From contig JAGRHX010000615.1 of the NCBI GenBank assembly GCA_020444775.1, positions 1 to 8,247 on the forward strand: DNA of 8,247 nucleotides. The letters are read 5' to 3'. The position numbers and the translations under genes were made by a program. Positions within the stretch are counted from its first letter, which is position 1, and each line of letters begins with the position of its first letter. The notes under the pieces were generated by a model. The model was not told the DNA's origin and did no database searches. It was given only the letters and a program-made list of their open reading frames with translations. This document shows positions 1 through 6,482 of this stretch, piece by piece. The DNA is from Gammaproteobacteria bacterium (GTDB lineage: Bacteria; Pseudomonadota; Gammaproteobacteria; HK1).

Positions 1-349
1 CGAGCGCGAACCGGGCACGGGCCATGTCCAGACGCGCGCCCAGAAAGTCCGGCGCTACCGCAAGGGCGCGCTCGAAGGCCAGGGTCGCCTCGGCGGGCCG
101 ACCACTCTGCAGCGCCGCGAGCCCCAACAGATAGTCGAAATCCGGCTGGCCCGAATGCTCGGCTTCCAGGGCTTGGGCACGCTGATAGGCAGTCTCGAAC
201 TCACCGGCCACGATCAGGGCGCGCAGCTCGGCGAGCCCGGCATCCGCGATGTCCGTCGCGCCCGGCGGCGTGGCCGCGGCCGGCGCCGTCTGCGCGTGGC
301 TACCAATCACTGCGAGCGACAGCAGGCTCGCCAGCAGGAGACGTCTCAC
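1..349 (-). CDS. Exported TPR-repeat protein, N-terminal part (cut by window edge)
   Basis: The visible 116 residues start with a Sec signal peptide: MRRLLLAS, a hydrophobic stretch to about residue 16, and a probable cleavage site SHA|Q after residue 19. An Ala/Pro-rich linker (20-32) follows. From about residue 38 the sequence is helical and TPR-like; the clearest unit is FDYLLGLAALQSGRPAEATLAFERALAVAPDF at about 71-102, with typical Gly, Ala and Pro positions. It is therefore probably periplasmic or outer-membrane associated and works in protein-protein contact. Similar N-terminal TPR blocks precede outer-membrane beta-barrels in Slam/DUF560-type proteins, but the C-terminal part is outside the window, so that is only a guess. 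The start is the GTG at 347-349: upstream ATGs are out of frame and end at once, and an in-frame TAG lies nine codons further up. A weak GGGG lies about 8 bases before it. It is divergent from sthA. Confidence 0.8.
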   Translation of the reverse strand, partial: MRRLLLASLLSLAVIGSHAQTAPAAATPPGATDIADAGLAELRALIVAGEFETAYQRAQALEAEHSGQPDFDYLLGLAALQSGRPAEATLAFERALAVAPDFLGARLDMARARFAL

Positions 350-407
350 ATATCTGACCCCATCCGAGTGACCAGCCTAAAATAGAACAAAATTCATCAC
401 GTTAACA

Positions 408-429
408 GCTATAATTCAAGCGAATTAGC
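408..429. repeat. Imperfect palindrome over the sthA -10 box
   Basis: The left arm GCTA-TA-ATTC (408-417) and right arm GAATTAGC (422-429) are inverted copies, with a 2-base insert in the left arm and a 4-base centre AAGC. The inner AATTC/GAATT match is exact. The palindrome covers the TATAAT box and the expected transcription start, which is where a repressor operator would sit. It may be chance in AT-rich DNA. Confidence 0.35.
410..415 (+). promoter_or_regulatory. Candidate -10 box of the sthA promoter
   Basis: A perfect TATAAT lies in the only AT-rich stretch between the divergent TPR gene and sthA (about 376-430). No good -35 box lies at 16-18 bases upstream (the best hexamers match at two or three positions), so the promoter may need an activator or rely mainly on the -10 box. 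Transcription would begin near 422 and give a leader of about 160 bases. The same AT-rich stretch presumably also holds the promoter of the minus-strand TPR gene, for which no clear boxes were found. Confidence 0.5.
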
Positions 430-449
430 AGATTCGGACGAGAACCGGG

Positions 450-477
450 CGCGGCGAGGGTGCATGGCCCTGCCGCG
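450..477 (+). other. Stem-loop in the sthA 5' leader
   Basis: CGCGGC (450-455) pairs with GCCGCG (472-477), and AGGG (457-460) pairs with CCCT (468-471), leaving a single bulged G at 456 and a 7-base loop. A second small hairpin, GCAGA/TCTGC (511-515 with 522-526), follows. No U-run comes after either, so they do not look like intrinsic terminators. They do not match a riboswitch class I know. The fold could affect leader stability or translation. Confidence 0.4.
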
Positions 478-583
478 ATGCCCCCGCCGGTGTGCGACTA
501 TTGCGCCGCAGCAGACCGGGTTCTGCCCAGGGTCTACCCAGGCTCTGAGTTGCGGCACGGCGAGAATCTAGTAAGGGTTGGGC

Positions 584-1978
<1,395 letters not shown>

Positions 1979-2004
1979 ACCGCCCCGCGGCCAGTGTTCG
2001 CGCT

Positions 2005-2058
2005 GGGACATGGTGCCATGATGGATACCTTCGCACGGAACGTATCCGTCATGATCCC
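2005..2058. repeat. Large stem-loop downstream of sthA
   Basis: CATGATGGATAC (2017-2028) and GTATCCGTCATG (2042-2053) form a 12-base stem with a single T-G position. Inside, TTC (2030-2032) pairs with GAA (2038-2040) around a 5-base loop. Outside, GGGA (2005-2008) can pair with TCCC (2055-2058) across an internal loop. The stem starts 27 bases after the sthA stop codon. It has no T-run on either strand, so it is not a standard intrinsic terminator. It could be a 3'-end RNA-stabilising element, a REP-like repeat or a small-RNA fold. Confidence 0.55.
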
Positions 2059-2061
2059 AGC

Positions 2062-2078
2062 CCTGGAGTCGTTCCAGG
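2062..2078. repeat. Second small hairpin in the sthA-ybaK spacer
   Basis: CCTGGA (2062-2067) and TCCAGG (2073-2078) form a 6-bp stem with a 5-base loop, four bases after the large stem-loop. The two hairpins in tandem suggest one folded unit. Confidence 0.4.
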
Positions 2079-2148
2079 TATGCTTGCCCCGGACGCACAC
2101 CAAGAGTATCGGTGGCGCGGATCGCGCGCTTTAATCGGGCGTAACTCC

Positions 2149-2160
2149 CGGTCCGGACCG
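2149..2160. repeat. 12-bp perfect palindrome CGGTCCGGACCG
   Basis: An uninterrupted 12-bp self-complementary sequence in the sthA-ybaK spacer, about 110 bases before the ybaK start. It could be a dimeric protein-binding site. In GC-rich DNA a single palindrome of this length is weak evidence. The rest of the spacer (2079-2269) shows no gene and no convincing promoter boxes. Confidence 0.35.
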
Positions 2161-2269
2161 CAGCACCACTGACATCATCCGGCCAGCTACCGGGCCGCAT
2201 GACCTGCTTGCCCGTGCCCTGCTCAATCATGCATTGCTTCAACGTCCCTGCAACATCGGTCCACCCCGC

Positions 2270-2743
2270 ATGACACCCGCCATCAAGGCCCTGCAGAGGG
2301 CCGCCGTCGAATTCCAGGTGCACGAATACACCCACGATCCCGAGGCCGCCAGCTTCGGTCTGGAAGCCGCGGCCGCGCTCGGTCTGGACGCGGAGAGCGT
2401 GTTCAAGACCCTGCTCGCGAAGCTGGACGGGAAGCGGCTGGTGGTGGCCATCGTCCCGGTCAGCGGCCTGCTCGACCTGAAAGCGCTGGCCCGGGCGACC
2501 GGCGCCAAGCGCGCCGAGATGGCCGAGCCGGCCGAGGCCGAACGCAGCACCGGTTATGTAGTCGGCGGCATCAGCCCGTTCGGGCAGCGCAAACGGCTGG
2601 CCACGCTGCTCGACAGCAGCGCGCTGGCTCGCGCCCGCATCAATGTCAGCGGCGGACGCCGCGGTCTGGAGATCTCGCTGGCGCCACGAACCTTGATTGA
2701 GGTCCTGAAGGCCGAGGTCGCCGATATCGCCCGCGGGAGCTGA
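2270..2743 (+). CDS. ybaK: Cys-tRNA(Pro)/Cys-tRNA(Cys) deacylase, YbaK/EbsC family
   Basis: Cytosolic trans-editing enzyme that hydrolyses Cys-tRNA(Pro) made by error by prolyl-tRNA synthetase. The 157-residue protein matches E. coli YbaK (159 residues) throughout: MTPAIKAL at the start, [16 protein letters not shown] (15-30), VFKTLLA with the conserved Lys46 (44-50), [16 protein letters not shown] (58-73), the signature [20 protein letters not shown] (91-110), [12 protein letters not shown] (124-135), and the ending VADIARGS. Lys46 falls at exactly the E. coli position. The ATG at 2270 gives the family's MTPA start; no clear Shine-Dalgarno sequence precedes it, so translation may be weak. 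A TTG 12 codons upstream would add residues with no family match. It is a stand-alone gene, with 291 bp before it and 131 bp after. A small GC hairpin (CCGGC/GCCGG, 2750-2765) follows the stop. Confidence 0.95.
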   Translation: MTPAIKALQRAAVEFQVHEYTHDPEAASFGLEAAAALGLDAESVFKTLLAKLDGKRLVVAIVPVSGLLDLKALARATGAKRAEMAEPAEAERSTGYVVGGISPFGQRKRLATLLDSSALARARINVSGGRRGLEISLAPRTLIEVLKAEVADIARGS

Positions 2744-2766
2744 GCGGCACCGGCCGGGCAGCCGGA

Positions 2767-2798
2767 CGACCATGACCGCCCCTGCCGACCATGACCGC
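2767..2798. repeat. Tandem 13-bp direct repeat before the PdxA-like gene
   Basis: CGACCATGACCGC occurs exactly at 2767-2779 and again at 2786-2798, a period of 19 bp, or about two helical turns, so both copies face the same side of the DNA. The second copy overlaps the -35 box of the candidate promoter. This is the usual geometry for cooperative binding of a regulator, although no regulator gene is seen in the window. Confidence 0.5.
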
Positions 2799-2819
2799 AT
2801 CGCGAGCTTGCGGCACAAT
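2791..2819 (+). promoter_or_regulatory. Candidate promoter for the PdxA-like/FAH operon
   Basis: ATGACC (2791-2796, 4 of 6 to TTGACA) and CACAAT (2814-2819, 4 of 6 to TATAAT) are separated by 17 bp. Transcription would start near 2826 and give a leader of about 49 bases before the ATG at 2875. The match is moderate; the overlapping direct repeat adds support. Confidence 0.4.
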
Positions 2820-2874
2820 CGCAGCACGCCTGGGGCCGCTGCCCGGCGCGCACTGGAACGAATGGAGAGCGCAG

Positions 2875-3915
2875 ATGCCCACGCCGGCCAATCAGAATCC
2901 CGTCACGCCCCGGATCGCACTGGCGCTGGGCGATCCCAGTGGCATAGGGCCGGAGCTGGTGGCGAGGCTGCTGGCCGATGACGAGGTTCGTGAACGTGCC
3001 GGGATCGTGGTCATCGGCGACGACTGGGCGCTGCGGCGCGGCGCGGAGATCGCGGCTTGCGAGCCGCGGCTCGAGCCGGTGACCAGCCTCGATGGACTGT
3101 GTCCACGTCCTGGCGAACCGCTGTTCCATGATGCCCGGGCGACACGGGCAAGCGACATCGAGCCCGCCACGGCAAGCGAGTCCGGCGGACGCGCGGCCCT
3201 GACGTCCCTGGGTCTGGCGCTGCGGCTGGCCCGCAGCGGTGATGTCGATGCGATCACCTTCGCGCCGCTCAACAAGCAGGCGCTGCACCTGGCCGGCTAT
3301 GGTTTCGAGGACGAGCTGCATTGGTTCGTGCACGAGCTGGGCCACGAGGGGCCGGCCTGTGAGCTGAACGTGATGGGCGATCTGTGGACCTCGCGGGTCA
3401 CATCACACGTCGCGCTGAAAGAGGTCGCGGGGCTGATCGACGAGGGCGCAATCCTGCGCGCCATCGATCTGGCGGACCGCACCTTGCGTCGGGCTGGAGT
3501 GGAGCGGCCGCGGATCGGCGTCGCCGCCCTCAACCCGCACGCTGGCGACGGTGGCATCTTCGGTCGCGAGGAGATCGATGTCATCGCGCCGGCCGTCGCC
3601 CACGCGCAACGCAAGCAGATCGCGGTGCAGGGTCCGTTCCCATCCGACACGGTATTCATCAAGGCCCGTGACGGCGCCTTCGACGCGGTGGTGACCATGT
3701 ACCACGACCAGGGTCAGATCGCGATGAAGCTGATGGGTTTCGAGCGTGGTGTGACCGTGCAGGGCGGACTGCCCATACCGATCACCACGCCGGCACACGG
3801 CACTGCCTTCGACATCGTCGGCAAGGGCGTCGCCAATCCGCAAGCCATCCGCCAGGCGTTCTTTCTCGCAGCCGAGATGGGTGAGCGGGCCGCTGCCGAT
3901 CGCCGGCCGGCCTGA
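2875..3915 (+). CDS. PdxA-family NAD-dependent decarboxylating dehydrogenase, likely catabolic (PdxA2-like)
   Basis: A 346-residue member of the PdxA family, whose enzymes oxidise a hydroxy acid with NAD and a bound divalent metal, usually with decarboxylation. Family motifs are [12 protein letters not shown] (17-28), APLNK (130-134), TSHVALKEV (176-184), [10 protein letters not shown] (218-227), GPFPSDTVF (253-261), MYHDQG (275-280) and AHGTAFDI (307-314). The three histidines matching the E. coli PdxA metal ligands (H166, H211, H266) are present as H178, H222 and H277, and K274 as K285. By eye, substrate residues H136-T137 have become E147-L148, N283 is T294 and R292 is I303, so 4-hydroxythreonine-4-phosphate is probably not the substrate. 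Hydroxy-acid relatives such as PdxA2 or the dihydrodiol dehydrogenase TphB are better models. The start at 2875 has GGAGAG 5 bases upstream; an ATG at 2791 would add 28 unrelated residues. The FAH gene follows after 66 bp. Confidence 0.85.
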   Translation: MPTPANQNPVTPRIALALGDPSGIGPELVARLLADDEVRERAGIVVIGDDWALRRGAEIAACEPRLEPVTSLDGLCPRPGEPLFHDARATRASDIEPATASESGGRAALTSLGLALRLARSGDVDAITFAPLNKQALHLAGYGFEDELHWFVHELGHEGPACELNVMGDLWTSRVTSHVALKEVAGLIDEGAILRAIDLADRTLRRAGVERPRIGVAALNPHAGDGGIFGREEIDVIAPAVAHAQRKQIAVQGPFPSDTVFIKARDGAFDAVVTMYHDQGQIAMKLMGFERGVTVQGGLPIPITTPAHGTAFDIVGKGVANPQAIRQAFFLAAEMGERAAADRRPA

Positions 3916-3981
3916 ACGCACCGAGCGCCCACACCGAAGAAGCGCTGCCCGGCGTTTCCCGTTCCGAAGGAGTAGCCGCAC

Positions 3982-4797
3982 ATGTACCTGACCCGTCACT
4001 CGACCGTGAACGGCCCACGCTGGGCCGCCGATGGCATGTTCCTGCCCGAAGGCATGAGCCTGTCGATGCTGCTCGGCATGGACGCCGACATGATGCGCGA
4101 TGTCATCGACGCGGCGCAGACCGACATCGAGGCCAATGGCGCGATCCTGCCGCCGGCCGAGCCCGTCCAGGAGGTCTGGGCAGCCGGGGTGACCTATCTG
4201 CGCTCGCGCGAGGCGCGGATGCACGAGTCGGACACCGCCGACATCTACGACAAGGTCTACGACGCCGAGCGGGTGGAGGTGTTCTTCAAGGCGCTGGGTC
4301 GCCGGGTCATGGGTCACGGCCAACCGATTCGGGTACGCCGCGACAGCCGCTGGAACGTGCCGGAGCCGGAGCTGACGCTGGTCATCAACGCCAACGGCGA
4401 CATCGTCGGCTATACCGCCGGTAACGACGTCTCCTCACGTGACATCGAAGGCGCCAATCCGCTCTATCTGCCACAGGCCAAGGTCTACACCGGCAGCGCC
4501 GCGCTCGGCCCGGGTATCGTCCTGTGCAACGCCGACGACCAGCGCGATCTGCCGATCGTGATGCAGATCCGACGTCGCGGCGAGAAGGTCTTCAGCGGCG
4601 AGATCCGCACCAGCCAGCTGAAACGCTCGCTGGAGGAGATCGCCGAATGGCTGCTGTGCGAGCTGGATTTCCCGGCCGGTGTGTTCCTGATGACCGGTAC
4701 CGGGATCGTCCCCGACGACGAGTTCTCACTGTCGGCGGGAGACCACGTGCGCATCGAGGTCGGCAGCCTGGCCCTGGAGAACGAGGTCAAGAGCTGA
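3982..4797 (+). CDS. Fumarylacetoacetate hydrolase family protein, likely 2-keto-3-deoxy-aldonate dehydratase type
   Basis: A 271-residue FAH-fold protein, probably cytosolic and Mg-dependent. An N-terminal domain (1-60) precedes the catalytic core: [15 protein letters not shown] (65-79), [16 protein letters not shown] (101-116), [12 protein letters not shown] (125-136), [15 protein letters not shown] (143-157), [16 protein letters not shown] (163-178) and [12 protein letters not shown] (235-246). The acidic metal ligands would be E128, E130 and D149, with lysine K167; this spacing (2, 19, 18) equals that I recall for the Sulfolobus 2-keto-3-deoxy-D-arabinonate dehydratase (E143, E145, D164, K182). 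That makes a 2-keto-3-deoxy-pentonate or related sugar-acid dehydratase the best guess; another FAH-type hydrolase is possible. AAGGAG (3967-3972) lies 9 bases before the ATG. It is probably co-transcribed with the PdxA-like gene. Its stop codon lies inside the following terminator stem. Confidence 0.88.
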   Translation: MYLTRHSTVNGPRWAADGMFLPEGMSLSMLLGMDADMMRDVIDAAQTDIEANGAILPPAEPVQEVWAAGVTYLRSREARMHESDTADIYDKVYDAERVEVFFKALGRRVMGHGQPIRVRRDSRWNVPEPELTLVINANGDIVGYTAGNDVSSRDIEGANPLYLPQAKVYTGSAALGPGIVLCNADDQRDLPIVMQIRRRGEKVFSGEIRTSQLKRSLEEIAEWLLCELDFPAGVFLMTGTGIVPDDEFSLSAGDHVRIEVGSLALENEVKS

Positions 4798-4815
4798 GCG
4801 GCGCACGCCGCTCAG
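4794..4815. terminator. Bidirectional hairpin between convergent genes
   Basis: CTGAGCGGCG (4794-4803) and CGCCGCTCAG (4806-4815) form a perfect 10-bp stem around CA; in RNA the innermost pair would open to give a 4-base loop. It is followed by TCTT on the plus strand and CTCTT on the minus strand, short and imperfect U-runs. It fills the 21-bp gap between the two convergent genes and can serve both. The TGA of the FAH gene (4795-4797) is part of the stem. Confidence 0.7.
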
Positions 4816-4818
4816 TCT

Positions 4819-5184
4819 TCAGGAGCTGGATTTCTGCACCTCGACCTCGATGTCGAAATCGGCCAGGTTGCGCAGCACCAGCCCGGTTCGGCCGTTGCGT
4901 GGGCGCACCTCCAGCTTGCCGCCGTACATGCTGTCCAGCCGGTTCAAGGTGCCGACCTGCTCGAGCGCCAGACAGACGCCTTGTGGACACTGGCGGGCAC
5001 GCTCGTGGGCTTCGCTGTGCTCGACCAGGGCGACGCTCACCGTGGTCGCCTGGTTGGTGCGCAGCTCGATGGTGCGCGCCTCGCCGGGCACCAGATGGTA
5101 GGTGCCGAACTGGCCGCCACAGCCGCTGAGCAGCGTGAGCATCGGCAGGATCAACAGGCTGGACAGATTCTTGATGTGGTTCAT
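4819..5184 (-). CDS. Small predicted lipoprotein, function unknown
   Basis: A 121-residue protein with a lipoprotein signal: MNHIKN, a hydrophobic stretch LSSLLILPMLTL (7-18), and lipobox LSGC with Cys22 as the lipidated residue. The next residues are Gly-Gly-Gln, with no Asp at +2, so the outer membrane is the likely site. The mature part is about 100 residues with many alternating hydrophobic positions (TIELRTNQATTVSVALVEH, 38-56), suggesting a small beta domain, and holds a close Cys pair (C66, C71) that could form a disulfide in the periplasm. I do not recognise the family. The ATG at 5184 is chosen because GGAG (5194-5197, minus strand) lies 9 bases upstream and the signal peptide starts there; a further in-frame ATG at 5250 would put a non-hydrophobic tail before the signal. 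It is convergent with the FAH gene. Confidence 0.8.
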   Translation of the reverse strand: MNHIKNLSSLLILPMLTLLSGCGGQFGTYHLVPGEARTIELRTNQATTVSVALVEHSEAHERARQCPQGVCLALEQVGTLNRLDSMYGGKLEVRPRNGRTGLVLRNLADFDIEVEVQKSSS

Positions 5185-5533
5185 GGTGCGCAACTCCACG
5201 CCTGTCGCCACCCGGACCGCGCTCGACGGGCCATGGCGACCGGCGAGCACGGCGGAGCAGAACAGGGTTCAGGTCCGATTCGTGCCCGGGCTATCGTCCC
5301 GCGCTCGATGCGACTTGAAGGCCGGTCCGGCGCGGCACGCGGCCAGCTTCGAGAAATGCGAACCCGGTCAGGTCCGCGCCGCCTTCGGTAGACCGTGGAC
5401 GGGCCGACGGCGGCGGTGCGCATTCGCATCGGGTGGATGCAATAATGGGTGGTCCGAATCGCGCTGCCGGTACGCATTCGCTGCCTGCACGCACGCCGCT
5501 TGACCGAATCCAAACGCCTATCGGGAAGTCCAA
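5185..5533. other. Divergent intergenic region without a gene
   Basis: These 349 bp lie between the start of the minus-strand lipoprotein gene and the start of the crotonase gene. No open frame here has a ribosome binding site or a recognisable product. Seen are CGCATTCGC twice (5419-5427 and 5473-5481), TCAGGTCCG twice (5269-5277 and 5368-5376), and an inverted pair CGGCGCGG/CCGCGCCG (5328-5335 with 5374-5381). Promoters for both genes should be here; only one weak candidate was found on the plus strand. Confidence 0.6.
5438..5446 (+). promoter_or_regulatory. Weak extended -10 candidate for the crotonase gene
   Basis: TGC followed by AATAAT fits an extended -10 element (TGn plus 5 of 6 to TATAAT), with no recognisable -35 box. 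Transcription would start near 5453, about 80 bases before the ATG. It sits between the two CGCATTCGC copies. Confidence 0.3.
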
Positions 5534-6319
5534 ATGAGCCATCCACTTTCGACCGAAGAAGTCTCCGTCGAGCTGAAGGACCTGGTCGCCACCCTGGAGA
5601 TTCATCGGCCGCCGAACAATTTCTTCGACTTCGCCCTGATCCAGCAGCTTGCCGGCATCTACGAGGCGCTGGCCGAGGCCGACGACTGCCGCGCCATCAT
5701 GCTCTGCGCCGAGGGCAAGAACTTCTGCGCCGGCGCCAATTTCGCCTCACGCGGGTTCGGCAAGGACCAGCTGGAGGGTCAGGCCGGTCAGCTCTACATC
5801 GAGGCGATCCGCCTGTTCAGGGCGAACATTCCGGTGGTTGCCGCGGTCCAGGGCGCGGCGATCGGCGGTGGCCTGGGGCTGGCCATGTCCGCCGACTTCC
5901 GGGTCACCTGTGAGGAAGGCCGCTTCGCCGCCAACTTCGTGCGCCTGGCCTTCCATCACGGCTTCGGCCTGACCGTCACCCTGCCGCGCGCCATCGGCCA
6001 GCAACGCGCCGAGCTGATGCTCATGACCGGACGCCGCATCAAGGGCCAACAGGCCTACGAGTGGGGTATGGCCGACGAGTTCGTACCCATGGATCAGCTG
6101 CGTGAACGCGCCTGGGCGCTGGCCCGGGAGATCGCCGAAGGCGGCCCGCTGGCGCTCAAGACCATCCACCAGACCATGCGTGGCAAGCTGCCCGACGAGG
6201 TGCGCGCCGCCACCGACCACGAGCTCGACATCCAGAACCAGCTGCGCGTGACCGAGGACTTCAAGGAAGGCGTGGAGTCCACCAACGCACGCCGCCCGGC
6301 CAACTTCAAGGGGCGCTAG
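5534..6319 (+). CDS. Enoyl-CoA hydratase/isomerase (crotonase) family protein without the usual catalytic glutamates
   Basis: A 261-residue crotonase-fold protein, the usual length for the family, acting on an acyl-CoA in the cytosol. The oxyanion-hole segments are present: FCAGANF (64-70, family FxAGAD/N) and AAIGGGLGLAMSADFRV (108-124). The region equivalent to the hydratase active site reads GRFAANFVRLAFHHGFGLTVTLPRAIG (129-155). By eye, the rat hydratase glutamates E144 (GGGCE) and E164 (PE) correspond to Gly115 and Phe135, so classical hydration by the Glu pair is not expected. The reaction could be an isomerisation, hydrolysis, decarboxylation or other chemistry using the same oxyanion hole; H141 and H142 are nearby polar candidates. 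GGGAAG (5523-5528) lies 5 bases before the ATG. An MFS gene and an acyl-CoA carboxyltransferase gene follow on the same strand, suggesting CoA-ester catabolism. Confidence 0.9.
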   Translation: MSHPLSTEEVSVELKDLVATLEIHRPPNNFFDFALIQQLAGIYEALAEADDCRAIMLCAEGKNFCAGANFASRGFGKDQLEGQAGQLYIEAIRLFRANIPVVAAVQGAAIGGGLGLAMSADFRVTCEEGRFAANFVRLAFHHGFGLTVTLPRAIGQQRAELMLMTGRRIKGQQAYEWGMADEFVPMDQLRERAWALAREIAEGGPLALKTIHQTMRGKLPDEVRAATDHELDIQNQLRVTEDFKEGVESTNARRPANFKGR

Positions 6320-6330
6320 CCGCACGGTCC

Positions 6331-6393
6331 GCCGCGAACCCGCGGCAACCGCTGAATCGTCTCACACGGATCTCCCCGGCTCACGCCGGGGGG
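6331..6393 (+). terminator. Two GC-rich hairpins after the crotonase gene
   Basis: GCCGCG/CGCGGC (6331-6336 with 6341-6346, loop AACC) starts 12 bases after the stop codon. CCCCGGC/GCCGGGG (6374-6380 with 6385-6391, loop TCAC) follows and extends by a T-G and a C-G pair to 6372-6393. Neither has a proper U-run, so termination is possible but not shown; they may attenuate read-through into the transporter gene. Confidence 0.35.
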
Positions 6394-6449
6394 CTGGCTT
6401 GCTGCGTCCCACCACCCCGCGACGAATGCGCCCACCGACCCGTCCAGCA

Positions 6450-6482
6450 ATGACCCATATGGTCCCGAGACCCTCCGCTTGA
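6450..6482 (+). other. Possible short leader frame overlapping the MFS start
   Basis: ATG at 6450 reads MTHMVPRPSA and then TGA (6480-6482), overlapping the TTG start of the transporter by two bases (TTGA). This is the shape of translational coupling. Alternatively, a one-base indel has separated the true N-terminus from the rest. There is no Shine-Dalgarno sequence before the ATG, so it may also be chance. Confidence 0.25.

Noticed and set aside
350..583. tRNA, riboswitch or small gene in the TPR-sthA divergent spacer
   Set aside because: No cloverleaf, no known riboswitch core and no framed start with a ribosome binding site; only the promoter box, the palindrome and simple hairpins could be supported.
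2051..2134. Small plus-strand frame of 27 residues starting [10 protein letters not shown]
   Set aside because: No Shine-Dalgarno sequence, its start lies inside the right arm of the large stem, and nothing suggests a peptide function.
2791..2874. N-terminal extension of the PdxA-like protein from the ATG at 2791
   Set aside because: The 28 extra residues have no family match, while the ATG at 2875 has a good ribosome binding site. The earlier ATG is part of the direct repeat.
3403..4323. Minus-strand open frame of 306 codons over the PdxA-like and FAH genes
   Set aside because: It crosses two recognised genes and their spacer antisense, with no motif of its own.
5291..5605. Minus-strand frame of 104 codons in the divergent region before the crotonase gene
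   Set aside because: It overlaps the start of the crotonase gene antisense, has no ribosome binding site and its composition looks random.
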